The notes: a model not told the origin generated them from the sequence alone. A stretch of DNA of 64,000 nucleotides from Neorhizobium petrolearium (GCF_017873175.1 NZ_JAGGJW010000012.1:210677-274676), one strand, 5' to 3'. Shown: positions 8,553 to 18,171, counted from the first letter of the stretch. Numbers and translations: made by a program.

Positions 8553-9317
8553 TTAACGTATCTCGTTGACGTATCTGTGGTTTTGCGTCGTTGCGCGGTG
8601 CGCTGAAATCAGGACGGGCACGGCCATCTGGTCATACGCCACTTCATCGATCGTCAGCACAGCTGCCGGGAGTTTAAGATCCAGCCATCGCGCATCGATG
8701 TCGGTTGCGAGGTCGGCGCCGATCTGCTCGCGGATCGCGGAGATGCGAATTCCGTATTTATCGAGCAGGTGAAGATAGAAGAGCGGCGGGATGTCCTCCT
8801 TCCGATCCGGAAAGTCCGGAACCCGCTCAACAGGCAGCGTCAGTGTTTCGTGCATGATGGGCCGGTCGTCGACGCTTCGATAGCGGTGAAAACGAACAAT
8901 CGACGCATCTTTTGCGATCTGTAGCTTGTCGGCGTCACTGGCGGATGCCGTCGCGAAGTCAAGCGACGTCACCGTTGTCACCGACTTGCTGAGTGATCCG
9001 TCGAGACCATGAAGACGGAAATACTGGAAGAACAGTCTCAGGCTGTGCTGGGGCTTGCGGCCGGTGACGATCGTCCCGGTCTTGCGGCGTCGGCTGAGCA
9101 GACCGTCGTTCGTGAGGTCCATCAAGGCGCGGCGGATGGTTCCGACGGCGACGCCGTAGGTTTGTGACAGGGCCACTTCACTGGGCAGGACGGAGCCGGG
9201 CTCCAGCGTCCCGATCATGATCGCTTCAGTGATTTGTCGCTTTACCACTTCGTAAAGCGGCAACGACAACTCGGTGAGCCGCGGTGCGTCTGATGAAATG
9301 TTAGGCGATTGTGGCAA
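8553..9317 (-). CDS. GntR-family regulator, HutC/UTRA subfamily
   Basis: This 254-residue protein has an N-terminal winged helix-turn-helix (EPGSVLPSEVALSQTYGVAVGTIRRALMDL in residues 38-69, read in pieces) and a C-terminal UTRA ligand-binding domain (VRFHRYRSVDDRPIMHETLTL, then LTIDEVAYDQMAVPVLIS). The only in-frame start with a spaced ribosome site is a TTG preceded by AGAGG seven bases upstream; the nearby ATG is in another frame and hits a stop. It is transcribed away from the M20/peptide-importer operon and shares a 116-bp control region with it, so it most likely represses that operon and responds to an imported amino compound. Confidence 0.88.
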   Translation of the reverse strand: MPQSPNISSDAPRLTELSLPLYEVVKRQITEAIMIGTLEPGSVLPSEVALSQTYGVAVGTIRRALMDLTNDGLLSRRRKTGTIVTGRKPQHSLRLFFQYFRLHGLDGSLSKSVTTVTSLDFATASASDADKLQIAKDASIVRFHRYRSVDDRPIMHETLTLPVERVPDFPDRKEDIPPLFYLHLLDKYGIRISAIREQIGADLATDIDARWLDLKLPAAVLTIDEVAYDQMAVPVLISAHRATTQNHRYVNEIR

Positions 9318-9338
9318 TCATTTGCCTCTTCTTTGGAG

Positions 9339-9378
9339 TTGACACACGGTCTTTGTCTACGCAGTATTACTATATAGT
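9339..9378. promoter_or_regulatory. Candidate promoter and GntR operator for the M20/peptide-importer operon
   Basis: A TTGACA hexamer begins this AT-rich intergenic stretch. It is followed by a weak -10-like CAGTAT about 17 bases later and by the perfect 10-bp palindrome ACTATATAGT. HutC-subfamily GntR proteins usually bind short AT-rich palindromes, and this one lies between the regulator gene and the operon it diverges from. The assignment is inference from position and symmetry only. Confidence 0.35.
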
Positions 9379-9433
9379 TTATATTAATGTGCAAGCTGAG
9401 AGGCTTGTGCTGGGGTCCCCCGGGGGGTGCGCT

Positions 9434-10747
9434 ATGATCGATCAGCAACCTGCTTCGCCGCAAGGCTCCTTGATGTCTGCCATGGCAGCGATTGACCGTG
9501 ATGTCGAGATCGCCTTGCAGGCTTTGGCGCGAATGGTCGCGATCGACACATCTTTCCCCCCGGGGCTCGGCTACGATGCCTTCGCCGACCTGATGATGGA
9601 ACTGCTGACGTCGTTGGAGTTCGAGTTCCAGCGCATTATCGTGCCGCGTGAGCTGTGGCATGTTCCGGGGGGGCCGGCTGCGGGGGAGCGCACCAATCTG
9701 ATGGCGCGCCGTCAAACCGGGCAACCGGTCTGCGGCCTTTACTACCATGTCGACACGGTCCCCGTCGCACCTGGCTGGACACGTGATCCTCTTTCGCTGA
9801 CGATCGAAGACGACAATCTTTATGGGCTTGGCGTGGCGGACATGAAGGGTACGATCGCCGCGACGCTTCTGGCGCTGCATGCGGCCCAACGCTGCGGGGT
9901 GGCGTTGGCCTATGATCCGGTTCTGCTTTTGTGCACCGACGAGGAGGGGGGACTTTATCCCGGCATTCGTTATCTGGCCGAACAGCGGCTTCTTGAAGGC
10001 CACATCCTCAACTTCAACGGCACGGCCGCGCCGCGTATATGGGCGGGTTGCTTCGGCATCTTCAATCTTCAGGTGACGATCACCGGTCATGCCGTTCATG
10101 CCGGTGAGGGTAACCGAACTGGCACCGGCGTCAACGCCATCGAGGGTGCGTTGCCGATTCTAAACGCGCTCACAGCCTTGAAGTCGGGCGTCGCCGCGCG
10201 AGCCTCCAAGCTCGCCCCGCCGCCGCATGCCACGGGACCGTTGCGCCCGCAGTTGACGATTTCCGCCATCCACGGCGGCACTGCGGGCGGACAGGTGCCG
10301 GCCGAGATCAAGATCCTCCTCAGCCGCCGTTATGCGCCAGAAGAAGCCTTTGAGGAGGCGCGAGCGGAGATCGAGGCGGTTGTCCGCGGTTGTATCGACG
10401 GTAGCGAGCTCGGGCTCGCCATCGATCTGGTCGGACATCTTATTCCCACTGACGATCCCGAAGGCCCGCACTGGCCGCGATGGCAAAAGGCGCTGTCGCT
10501 CGGCTTCGGCTATCAGCCGGAGGATTTCCGTAAGTGGGGCGCTGCGAGCTGTTCCGATTTTGGCTACGTCCAGAAGGCAGGTTTTGGTCCGGAGGTGCTT
10601 CTCGGTGGATTGGGCCGGCCGGAAAGCTGCATCCACAGCCCGGAAGAACATACGACCCGCCAGGATATTATCGCGCTCGCCAAGAGCATTCTCGCCTATC
10701 TCTCGGCAGATTTTGCCGCAGACGCCATTCCTGAAAACCGCACCTAG
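9434..10747 (+). CDS. M20-family metallohydrolase (ArgE/DapE/carboxypeptidase G2-like)
   Basis: This protein of 437 residues is a zinc-dependent amidohydrolase of the M20 family. The first metal motif is YYHVDTVPVAPGW, the bridging aspartate is in GVADMKGTIAA, and the catalytic and metal glutamates are in CTDEEGG. All the usual ligands therefore appear intact, unlike in the second M20 protein of this operon. The start MIDQQPAS follows a GGGGGGTG stretch; a downstream ATG at MSAMAAID is also possible. There is no signal peptide, so it acts in the cytoplasm. It is the first gene of an operon with a Dpp-type importer, which suggests it deacylates or hydrolyses the imported compound. Confidence 0.86.
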   Translation: MIDQQPASPQGSLMSAMAAIDRDVEIALQALARMVAIDTSFPPGLGYDAFADLMMELLTSLEFEFQRIIVPRELWHVPGGPAAGERTNLMARRQTGQPVCGLYYHVDTVPVAPGWTRDPLSLTIEDDNLYGLGVADMKGTIAATLLALHAAQRCGVALAYDPVLLLCTDEEGGLYPGIRYLAEQRLLEGHILNFNGTAAPRIWAGCFGIFNLQVTITGHAVHAGEGNRTGTGVNAIEGALPILNALTALKSGVAARASKLAPPPHATGPLRPQLTISAIHGGTAGGQVPAEIKILLSRRYAPEEAFEEARAEIEAVVRGCIDGSELGLAIDLVGHLIPTDDPEGPHWPRWQKALSLGFGYQPEDFRKWGAASCSDFGYVQKAGFGPEVLLGGLGRPESCIHSPEEHTTRQDIIALAKSILAYLSADFAADAIPENRT

Positions 10748-10768
10748 AACATCAAAGGGAACTCGAAA

Positions 10769-12319
10769 ATGCTGGAAATGAAACGCCGCTTCTTCCTTGC
10801 TGGCACTGCCGCCGTCCTCGCCGCACCGTCGCTGAGTATCGCTCAGGCAGCAACCCCGGCCAAGGGCGGCACGCTGCGCATCTCCGTCGACCAAGCGGCA
10901 AGCGTCATTCATCCGCTTCTGACCCGCGTCAACCCGGAATATTTGGTGACTGAGCTGCTCTATAGCAACTTGACACGCCTCAAGGTCGATATGTCGATCG
11001 AGCCGGATCTCGCCGAAAGCTGGGCCGCGAACGATGGTCTGACCGAGTGGACTTTCAAGCTGCGCAAGGGCGTCAGCTTCCACGACGGCTCCGCGTTCAC
11101 GGCCAGTGACGTCGTCGCCACCTTCAAGGCGATCCTCGATCCTGCGACCGCTTCCCCGGGGCGCAACAATGTCGGCCCGATCTCCGATGTCGTTGCCGTT
11201 GACGATACGACGGTTCTGTTCAAGCTGTCAGGTCCGTATGCCGACCTCCCCGTCGCCATGGCCTACACCAACGCCCGCATCATCCCGGCCGCGATCGCGA
11301 CCGGCGACCTGAAGAGCCTTTCTACCAAGGCGGTCGGCACCGGCCCGTTCAAGCTCGTTTCCTATGAGCCCGATCGCCTGATCGTCGTTGAGCGCAACAC
11401 CGACTACTATGATCCGGCGCGTCCTTATCTCGACCGCATCGAGGTGCAGGTCTTCCCCGACATCTCTGCAGAAGGTTCGGCCCTGATTGCCGGCGATGTC
11501 GACATCATCTCGACCATTCAGCCAACCGAGTTTCTGCGCATCGACGGGACGGACGGCATTGATACGTTGCGCACGCCATCGGGCCAGTTTTGCAACATCA
11601 ACTTCGGTTGTGACACCGCACCGTTCAACGACGCCCGCGTCCGCAAGGCGATCGCGCTTACCGTGGACCGCGAGGCGATGGTCGGTTTCGTCACCGAGGG
11701 CTTCGGCACGCCCGGTAACGACACGCCCCTGAACGCGTCCTACCAATTCTTCAAGGGCGTCAAGCAGCGCGAGCAGAACATTGCCGAAGCGAAGAAGCTG
11801 CTAGCCGAGGCCGGACATGCAAACGGCCTCGAACTGACCTTGATCGCTTCCGACCGGCCTGCTGTTCGCACGCAACTTGCTGTTGCCTTGCGCGAGATGG
11901 CCAAGGAAGCTGGCATCACCATCAATGTCCAGACCATGCCGCACGCGACTTACCTCGAACAGGTCTGGAAGAAGGGCAGCTTCTACGTGGGTTTCTACAA
12001 CATGCAGCCGACCCCGGACGGCATCTTCAAGTTGCTTTATACCTCCGATGCGTCCTGGAACGAGACGCGTTGGAACAACAAGGCTTTCGACGCGCTGGTC
12101 GCCGAAGCCCGCGGGACGGTCGATCCAGCCAAGCGTACCGAGCTCTATACCAAGGCGCAGGAAATCATGAACGAGGACGTTCCCTCGATCATCCCGTCCT
12201 TTTTCGACGTGCTGGCAGCCAAGCGTAGTTGGGTACAGGGGTTCGAGGCGCACCCGCGTGCGTCGGTATTCCGCCTTGATCATGTTTCGCTTGCCGACAA
12301 GGCGCCGAAGCGCGGCTGA
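10769..12319 (+). CDS. ABC transporter substrate-binding protein, family 5 (peptide/opine/nickel type)
   Basis: This 516-residue periplasmic binding protein has an N-terminal export signal, MKRRFFLAGTAAVLAAPS, ending near AQA. The RRFFLAG pattern resembles a twin-arginine signal, so Tat export is possible. The family signature is clear: GGTLRISVDQAA, LAESW, TFKLRKGVSFHDG, the motif GTGPFKL and, later, DARVRKAIALTVDRE. AAGGGAAC precedes the first ATG. It is followed directly by two permease genes and a double ATPase gene of the same system. Family 5 proteins bind di- and oligopeptides, opines, nickel chelates and other amino compounds, so the ligand cannot be deduced. Confidence 0.92.
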   Translation: MLEMKRRFFLAGTAAVLAAPSLSIAQAATPAKGGTLRISVDQAASVIHPLLTRVNPEYLVTELLYSNLTRLKVDMSIEPDLAESWAANDGLTEWTFKLRKGVSFHDGSAFTASDVVATFKAILDPATASPGRNNVGPISDVVAVDDTTVLFKLSGPYADLPVAMAYTNARIIPAAIATGDLKSLSTKAVGTGPFKLVSYEPDRLIVVERNTDYYDPARPYLDRIEVQVFPDISAEGSALIAGDVDIISTIQPTEFLRIDGTDGIDTLRTPSGQFCNINFGCDTAPFNDARVRKAIALTVDREAMVGFVTEGFGTPGNDTPLNASYQFFKGVKQREQNIAEAKKLLAEAGHANGLELTLIASDRPAVRTQLAVALREMAKEAGITINVQTMPHATYLEQVWKKGSFYVGFYNMQPTPDGIFKLLYTSDASWNETRWNNKAFDALVAEARGTVDPAKRTELYTKAQEIMNEDVPSIIPSFFDVLAAKRSWVQGFEAHPRASVFRLDHVSLADKAPKRG

Positions 12320-12361
12320 TTTGTCAATGTCACCGGACGCCCCGCCGGGCGTCCGGCCCCC

Positions 12362-13327
12362 TTGCCAAGGAACACGCTCCTGTCTGCGAACTACATAGCC
12401 AAGCGATTGGTGATGATCGTCTACACGCTATTCGTCGTGTCGCTCATCGTCTTCGCCATCACTCAGATCCTACCAGCCGATGCAGCCGTCATGATGTTGG
12501 GCGAGAACGCCACCAAGGAGGCACTCGATGCGCTGCGTCAGACCATGGGGCTCGATGCTCCCGTCTGGCAGCAATATGCAACTTGGCTCTGGCACGTGCT
12601 GCAGGGCAACCTTGGTACTTCGCTTCGCACAGGCCAGCCAGTTGGCCCGGCGATGTTCGAAGCGCTCGGGCGCTCGCTGCTTTTGGCAGTGTTCTCCATC
12701 GGTCTGATGCTGATCCTTGCCGTTCCGCTTGGGATCATTGCTGCCATTCGCCGGGGCAAGGTTGCCGACATCGTGGTCAGCCTCGTCTCCTACGCCGGTG
12801 TCGCGCTGCCGGAATTCGTTACCGCGACGATTGCCGTGCTCATCTTCGCCGACTGGATGAAGTGGCTGCCGCCGACTGGTTATGTGCCGCTGACGGAAAA
12901 CTTTGTCGACGGCATCGTCCATCTCGTGCTGCCGGTCTGCGTCATCTCGATCATTCTCATCGCCCACGTCTCGCGCATGGTCCGCTCTGAGCTGGTCGAC
13001 GTGCTGCATACGGATTATATTCGCGCTGCCCGGTTGAAGGGCATTTCATCGGGCCAGGTTCTTCGTCGCCATGCGCTGCGCAATGCGCTCCTGCCAACTA
13101 TCACTATCGTGGCCCTCGATGTCGGGTACCTACTCGGTGGCGTGATTGTCGTGGAGGAGATCTTCGCGATCCCGGGGATCGGCCGCCAGCTGATCGTCGC
13201 CATCCAGGCGCGCGACCTGCCGGCCATCCAGGCAGGCGTGCTGATCATGGCCGCCACCTATTCAATCGTCAATTTCATTGCCGACATCCTCTACGCCTGG
13301 CTCGACAAGAGGATCCAGTATGACTGA
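12362..13327 (+). CDS. Peptide-type ABC transporter permease (DppB/OppB type)
   Basis: This inner-membrane permease of about 315-321 residues has six hydrophobic segments and the EAA-loop region DYIRAARLKGISSGQVLRRHALRNALLPT, seen here in separate pieces, followed by GGVIVVEEIFAIPGIGRQL, all typical of DppB. The start is uncertain. No ATG lies near the expected N-terminus: TTG at the listed start opens the frame, but the best-spaced Shine-Dalgarno (AAGGA) points to a CTG codon at 12380 (LSANYIAKRL). The stop overlaps the start of the next permease gene by 8 nt. Confidence 0.9.
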   Translation: MPRNTLLSANYIAKRLVMIVYTLFVVSLIVFAITQILPADAAVMMLGENATKEALDALRQTMGLDAPVWQQYATWLWHVLQGNLGTSLRTGQPVGPAMFEALGRSLLLAVFSIGLMLILAVPLGIIAAIRRGKVADIVVSLVSYAGVALPEFVTATIAVLIFADWMKWLPPTGYVPLTENFVDGIVHLVLPVCVISIILIAHVSRMVRSELVDVLHTDYIRAARLKGISSGQVLRRHALRNALLPTITIVALDVGYLLGGVIVVEEIFAIPGIGRQLIVAIQARDLPAIQAGVLIMAATYSIVNFIADILYAWLDKRIQYD

Positions 13328-14144
13328 GTTCATGAAACGTCTCCTGAAGACGCCGCAGGGCGCCATCGGCATCTTGCTCGTGGGACTCGTCATGCTGGTC
13401 GTCGTCTTCGGTCCGATGGTCGCACCGCACGACCCGGAAGCTCTCTCGCCGCTCTCCCGCTACAAGGGGCCGAGCCTTTCCTATTGGCTCGGAACCGACC
13501 AGTATGGCCGCGACATCTTCAGCCGTCTGCTGATCGGCGCCCGCGCCACTGTCGTCATGGCCGTGCTCGCCACAATCGCGGGCACTTTGATCGGCGCTCT
13601 GATCGGCACCGCGTCCGCCTTCCTCGGCGGCCGCGCCGACGAGCTGATCATGCGCACCATCGATGCTGTCATGTCGATCCCGAGCCTGCTCTTTGCTTTG
13701 CTGGTGGTGAACCTTCTCGGCTCCAGCACGATCAACGCGTTGATCGCCGTCGCCATCGCCTTTGCACCGGGCATGGCACGCATCACCCGCAGCGTCGCGC
13801 TCTCCGTCCGCAAGCAGGACTACGTCAACGCGGCCATCGCCCGCGGCGAAAGCTCCGCCTATATCATCCGCCGCGAAATGCTGCCGAACGTCGTTGCTCC
13901 GATCATCGTCGAAATGACCATCCGCGTCTCGTTTGCCGTGATGCTGTTCGCGACCTTGAGCTTCCTCGGTCTTGGTGCCCAGCCGCCGGCGGCCGAATGG
14001 GGGCTGATGGTCTCTGAAGCGCGCCGCTACATGCACTTGAGTGCCGGCATCCTGATCTGGCCGAGTGTGGCGATCGCCATCGTCGCTGTCGGCTTCAACC
14101 TTCTGGGCGACGGGCTTCGCGATGCCCTCAATCCGCGAACCTGA
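13320..14144 (+). CDS. Peptide-type ABC transporter permease (DppC/OppC type)
   Basis: This 274-residue second permease forms the membrane channel with the preceding DppB-type subunit. It has the DppC markers APHDPEALSPLSRYKGPS followed by LGTDQYGRDIFSRLLIGAR, the EAA loop KQDYVNAAIARGESSAYIIRR, and LSFLGLGAQPPAAEWG near the C-terminus. The ATG start MTEFMKRLL overlaps the preceding stop (ATGACTGA). The frame is also open upstream, inside the previous gene, but that part is not conserved. A 10-bp gap separates it from the ATPase gene. Confidence 0.92.
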   Translation: MTEFMKRLLKTPQGAIGILLVGLVMLVVVFGPMVAPHDPEALSPLSRYKGPSLSYWLGTDQYGRDIFSRLLIGARATVVMAVLATIAGTLIGALIGTASAFLGGRADELIMRTIDAVMSIPSLLFALLVVNLLGSSTINALIAVAIAFAPGMARITRSVALSVRKQDYVNAAIARGESSAYIIRREMLPNVVAPIIVEMTIRVSFAVMLFATLSFLGLGAQPPAAEWGLMVSEARRYMHLSAGILIWPSVAIAIVAVGFNLLGDGLRDALNPRT

Positions 14145-14154
14145 GGTAGACATT

Positions 14155-15786
14155 ATGACCAATACAGAAGATTGCCCGGTGCTTGCGATCGAAAACTACT
14201 CGCTGGATTACGAGACCGCGAACGGTCCGTATCACGCGCTGAAGACCATCAATCTCGCCATCAAGCGCGGCGAAATTCTCGGGCTCGTCGGTGAATCCGG
14301 GTCCGGCAAGACCTCGCTTGCGTGGTCGATCATGCGCTACCTGCCGACGAATGCGCGCGAACCCGGTGGCAAGATCCTGCTTTGCGGCGACAACCTGCTG
14401 GAAAAATCCGAACGCCAGATGGAAACGTTTCGCGGCCGGCGCATCAGCATGGTGTTTCAGGATCCGAGCACATCGCTCAACCCGACGCTGTCGCTTGGTA
14501 CCCAACTGTCGGAAGTGCTCGTGCGCCATCGCGGGCTGACACGTCAGCAGGCGTGGAAGGAGGGCGAGGCATTGCTGGCGCATGTGGGCCTGAAGACGCC
14601 GGCACAGATGATGCATCGCATGCCTCACGAAGCGTCGGGCGGCGAAAAGCAGCGAGTCGTTATCGCCTCGGCCTTCGCCTGCAACCCACAATGCATCATT
14701 TTCGATGAGCCAACCACGGCGCTCGACGTCATCACCTCGCGCCAAATCCTCGACCTTTTTGTAGAACTGCAAGCCGAGACCGGCGTCGCGTCACTTTATA
14801 TCTCACACGATCTCGCGCTGGTCGCACGCACCGCCAGCCGTGTGGCGGTCATCAGGCGCGGGGGTATCGTCGAGCAGGGCAGCGTCCGCGAGATCTTCAT
14901 CAATCCGCAGCAGGCGTACACCCGCGAATTGATCGCCGCCGTTCCCGATCCCGCCCATCGGCTGGTGAAGGATGATGTCGTCGCGACTGACGAACCACTG
15001 GTGAAGGTCGAAAACGTCAGCGTCTATTTTGGCCGCAAGCCGTTCTTCGCAGCCTTGACCGGCAGGAAGATGGACCGTGTCACCGGCAACAACGCCATCA
15101 ACCTCGTCGTCAATGCGAGCGAAATCCTCGGTATTGTCGGTGAATCCGGTTCGGGTAAATCGACGCTCGCCAAGGCAATGACCGGCCTTAATCGCTTCGA
15201 GGGTAGGATTTGGTTCGACGGGCGCGAGATCTGCAGCTCGTCCGACATGGACAATGCTTACCGAAAGGACGTGCAGATCATCTTCCAGCACCCGGATGCA
15301 TCGCTCAATCCGCGTCAGAAGATCTCGGAAATTCTGTCACGTCCGCTGAAACTGTTCGGGAATGCCACCGATCTCGACAAGCAGATCGGCGACATGCTGG
15401 AACAGGTACGCCTGCCGCGCACCCACGCGAACCGCTATCCGCACCAGCTTTCGGGCGGCGAGAAACAGCGTGTGGCGATAGCCCGCGCATTTGCTTCCAG
15501 ACCGAAACTCGTCATCTGCGACGAGATCACCTCGGCGCTCGACGTCTCGGTGCAGGCCTCGGTCGTGGAGCTTCTCTTGGAATTGCAGAAGGCGAGCGGT
15601 ACGGCCTATCTCTTCATCACCCACGACCTCAACCTGATCCGTCAGATCGCCCACCGGATCGCCGTCATGTATCGCGGCGACCTGATCGAGGTGGTGAAGG
15701 CCGATGAGATCGATAACCCTGACCGGGCGGACTATACCCGCCGCCTGATCGAGGCGGTGCCGCGCGCCGCTGCCCAATATCAATGA
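14155..15786 (+). CDS. Peptide-type ABC transporter ATPase, DppD and DppF fused in one protein
   Basis: This 543-residue protein contains two complete ATPase domains and so replaces the separate DppD and DppF. The first has Walker A GESGSGKTS near residues 46-53, signature SGGEKQRVV and Walker B CIIFDEPTTALDV. The second has GESGSGKST near residues 330-338, LSGGEKQRVAIARA and LVICDEITSALDVS. The start MTNTEDCPV has GAGGT seven bases upstream; an open extension into the previous gene was not used. It powers import by the neighbouring permeases. Confidence 0.92.
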   Translation: MTNTEDCPVLAIENYSLDYETANGPYHALKTINLAIKRGEILGLVGESGSGKTSLAWSIMRYLPTNAREPGGKILLCGDNLLEKSERQMETFRGRRISMVFQDPSTSLNPTLSLGTQLSEVLVRHRGLTRQQAWKEGEALLAHVGLKTPAQMMHRMPHEASGGEKQRVVIASAFACNPQCIIFDEPTTALDVITSRQILDLFVELQAETGVASLYISHDLALVARTASRVAVIRRGGIVEQGSVREIFINPQQAYTRELIAAVPDPAHRLVKDDVVATDEPLVKVENVSVYFGRKPFFAALTGRKMDRVTGNNAINLVVNASEILGIVGESGSGKSTLAKAMTGLNRFEGRIWFDGREICSSSDMDNAYRKDVQIIFQHPDASLNPRQKISEILSRPLKLFGNATDLDKQIGDMLEQVRLPRTHANRYPHQLSGGEKQRVAIARAFASRPKLVICDEITSALDVSVQASVVELLLELQKASGTAYLFITHDLNLIRQIAHRIAVMYRGDLIEVVKADEIDNPDRADYTRRLIEAVPRAAAQYQ

Positions 15787-15808
15787 CACCGCATCAAGGA
15801 GCATGACA

Positions 15809-17029
15809 ATGGACCCGAAGTCCCTGCTGGACCGGATCGACGAAAAGGCCTGCCTCGATTTCCTGTCGATGATGGTCCAGCACAAGAGCCACTCGGAGAC
15901 CGAGGGCGAGAAGGATCTCGCCCGCTTCATGGCGAAAGAGCTTGAAAAGATCGGCGTCGAGGCCGAACTTCAGGCCTTCGACGAAGGCCGCCGTTTCAAC
16001 ACGATCGGCCGCCTGAAGGGGCAGGGCGGCGGCAAGAGCCTGCTGTTCAACGGCCATCTTGATACCAACCCGGTCACCGAGGGCTGGACGGTCGATCCTT
16101 ATGCCGGCCTTGTCGACGACAAGTTCATCTATGGCATCGGCGTTTCCAACATGAAGGCGGGCGATGCTGCCTATTTCTGCGCCGTAAAGACGCTGCTTGA
16201 CGCCGGCATCAAGCTGAAGGGGGATGTGATCCTGACCTTCGTCGTCGGCGAACTGCAAGGCGGCGTCGGCACGCTTGCCGCAATCAAAAGCGGCGTTAAG
16301 GCCGATTACTTCATCAACAGCGAGCCGAGCGACCTCGTCGCGGTCACCATGCATGCTGCAGCGCTGAGCTATGTGATCGAGCTGACCGGCGACACTCGCC
16401 ATCTGTCGAAGCGGGAGGAATCAGTTGACGCCATCGCAGCGGCTTGCGACATCATCCCGCGCATCAACGCGATGACTTTCAGCGGCGCCAGGAGCGATGT
16501 TCACCGCTCTGTCAACCGCGGCCATGTCGGCGTCGTCCACGGCGCGCTCGGTCGCAATCTGGAAGAGTGGCGTCCGCCGCAGGTGGCCGATTTCGTCCGG
16601 CTCAAGGGGTCGTGCCGTTATGCTCCGGGCCAGACGCAGGAGGGTGTTCTGGCCGATCTGGACAAGGAATTGCGCGCGCTTGAGGGCCGCTTCCCGGGCC
16701 TCAAAGCCAAGCTCGTTCCAGAAATGATCGAAGGCCGTCCGCTGATGCCGCCCTTTGAGGTCTCTCCGGATTCGCGCATCGTGAGGTCGATCAACGCCGC
16801 TTACGAAGCCGTCCGCGGCCAAAAGCAGCCGACCGGCGCGATCACCCCGACACGCTTTTACGGCACCGATGCCGGCCACCTCTATCATGAGCTTGGCATG
16901 GAAGGCATCGTCTGCGGTCCGGGCGGTCGTTACAACACAATGCCCGACGAGCGTGTCGACATCGTTGACTTCCTCGACATGATCCGCGTCTACATGCTGA
17001 CCATCCTCGATATCTGCGAGGCAGTCTGA
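15809..17029 (+). CDS. M20-family hydrolase homologue with altered metal-ligand positions
   Basis: This 406-residue ArgE/DapE-like protein keeps the first metal motif (NGHLDTNPVTEGW). Where the bridging aspartate is expected it has asparagine (GIGVSNMKAG instead of the usual DMKGG). The usual Glu-Glu pair is Glu-Leu (VVGELQGGVGT). The later EPS element is present. The substitutions suggest a changed metal site or a different chemistry. The start at the second ATG is preferred because AAGGAG lies seven bases upstream of it but almost touches the first ATG. It is in an operon with a peptide-type importer and overlaps in role with the intact M20 protein at the start of that operon. Confidence 0.82.
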   Translation: MDPKSLLDRIDEKACLDFLSMMVQHKSHSETEGEKDLARFMAKELEKIGVEAELQAFDEGRRFNTIGRLKGQGGGKSLLFNGHLDTNPVTEGWTVDPYAGLVDDKFIYGIGVSNMKAGDAAYFCAVKTLLDAGIKLKGDVILTFVVGELQGGVGTLAAIKSGVKADYFINSEPSDLVAVTMHAAALSYVIELTGDTRHLSKREESVDAIAAACDIIPRINAMTFSGARSDVHRSVNRGHVGVVHGALGRNLEEWRPPQVADFVRLKGSCRYAPGQTQEGVLADLDKELRALEGRFPGLKAKLVPEMIEGRPLMPPFEVSPDSRIVRSINAAYEAVRGQKQPTGAITPTRFYGTDAGHLYHELGMEGIVCGPGGRYNTMPDERVDIVDFLDMIRVYMLTILDICEAV

Positions 17030-17030
17030 C

Positions 17031-18149
17031 ATGTTCTCCCGGGCAGAATTTGAACGTCGGATCGCTCGCGCCCGGGGCGTCATGATGTCCGCCGGTGCGG
17101 ATCTGCTGCTCGTCGACAGCGGCGAGCTCCTGGCCTGGCTGACGGGCTATACCGTGTCTGAAACCATGTATCGCGCGGCCTTCCTGCCACGCGAGGGCGA
17201 TGCCTGGTTCACGCTGCGCGCACTCGACGAGGCGCCGTGCCGTGAGAAGAGTTGGATTACGGATATCGTCGGTTTTGCCGATACGGAGGAGGCGCAGGCT
17301 GCGGTTGCCGCCAGCATCTGCGATCGCGGATTTGCCGGTATGCGGATCGGGCTGGATACCAACTCCTACAGCATGAGCGCCCAGACGTTCATGCGTCTGA
17401 AAACGCTTCTTCCACAGGCGGCATTCGTGCCCATGCCGGGGCTCAGCGATAGTCTGCGCTGGGTGAAGTCGCAAGAAGAGATCGCGATTCTCAAGCAGGC
17501 GTCCCTGATCGCCGACAAGGCAATGCTGGAAATCGCGCGTCATGCTAGGCTTGGGATGACGACCCGCGACGCGGCTGCTATCGCCTCCAATGTCTTCCTG
17601 CGCGAGGGCGCCGATACCGGCGAAGTCGGACCTGTCGTAAAGGCGTGCGGTAACCACGAGTTCTTGCATGGTGCATTCAAGACGGAGGAGATCGAAGAGG
17701 GCGACATCTTGCATGTCGAACTCATTCCGCGCGTCGGAAACTACGGTGCGCGCATCATGCGGCCGATCATTGTCGGTGCGCCCCCTGCCGCCCTTTCTGC
17801 CAGCGCTGACAGGCTGGTGGAGCTTCAGGATCGGCAGATCGCAGCGATGAAGCCGGGGACGATCGCCCGCGATGTGGATGCGATCATGAGGCAGGGAGCG
17901 CTCGGCTCAGGCCTGCGGCCGTCTTATGACAACGTCACGGCTTACACACTAGGTCTATACACCCGCACCCCGCGCACCAGCGATTTTTCCAGCGTTTTTC
18001 TGCCGACGTCGGATTGGGCGCTGGAGGAGGGGATGGTGTTCCATCTTTATGCGACTGCGCTGGGTCTCGGCTTCAGCGAGACGGTCGTTGTCAGTAACGA
18101 TGGGGGCCTGCGACTGACTCAATGTCCAAGGCACATCTTGCACACGTGA
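17031..18149 (+). CDS. M24-family (Xaa-Pro peptidase/creatinase-like) hydrolase without the dinuclear metal site
   Basis: This 372-residue protein has a creatinase-type N-terminal domain and a C-terminal pita-bread fold (LRWVKSQEEIAILKQASLIADKAM). Metal-dependent members have aspartates in the segment that reads GDILHVELIPRVGNYGARIM here; those positions are Glu and Arg. The glutamate in GFSETVVVSN is kept. The pattern resembles the non-metal branch that includes creatinase and ectoine hydrolase DoeA rather than Xaa-Pro aminopeptidases. It begins 1 bp after the preceding stop and ends the operon. A C-N bond hydrolysis on a small imported compound is likely; the substrate is unknown. Confidence 0.8.
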   Translation: MFSRAEFERRIARARGVMMSAGADLLLVDSGELLAWLTGYTVSETMYRAAFLPREGDAWFTLRALDEAPCREKSWITDIVGFADTEEAQAAVAASICDRGFAGMRIGLDTNSYSMSAQTFMRLKTLLPQAAFVPMPGLSDSLRWVKSQEEIAILKQASLIADKAMLEIARHARLGMTTRDAAAIASNVFLREGADTGEVGPVVKACGNHEFLHGAFKTEEIEEGDILHVELIPRVGNYGARIMRPIIVGAPPAALSASADRLVELQDRQIAAMKPGTIARDVDAIMRQGALGSGLRPSYDNVTAYTLGLYTRTPRTSDFSSVFLPTSDWALEEGMVFHLYATALGLGFSETVVVSNDGGLRLTQCPRHILHT

Positions 18150-18171
18150 TGAATTGTCAGGTGGCTCCGAC

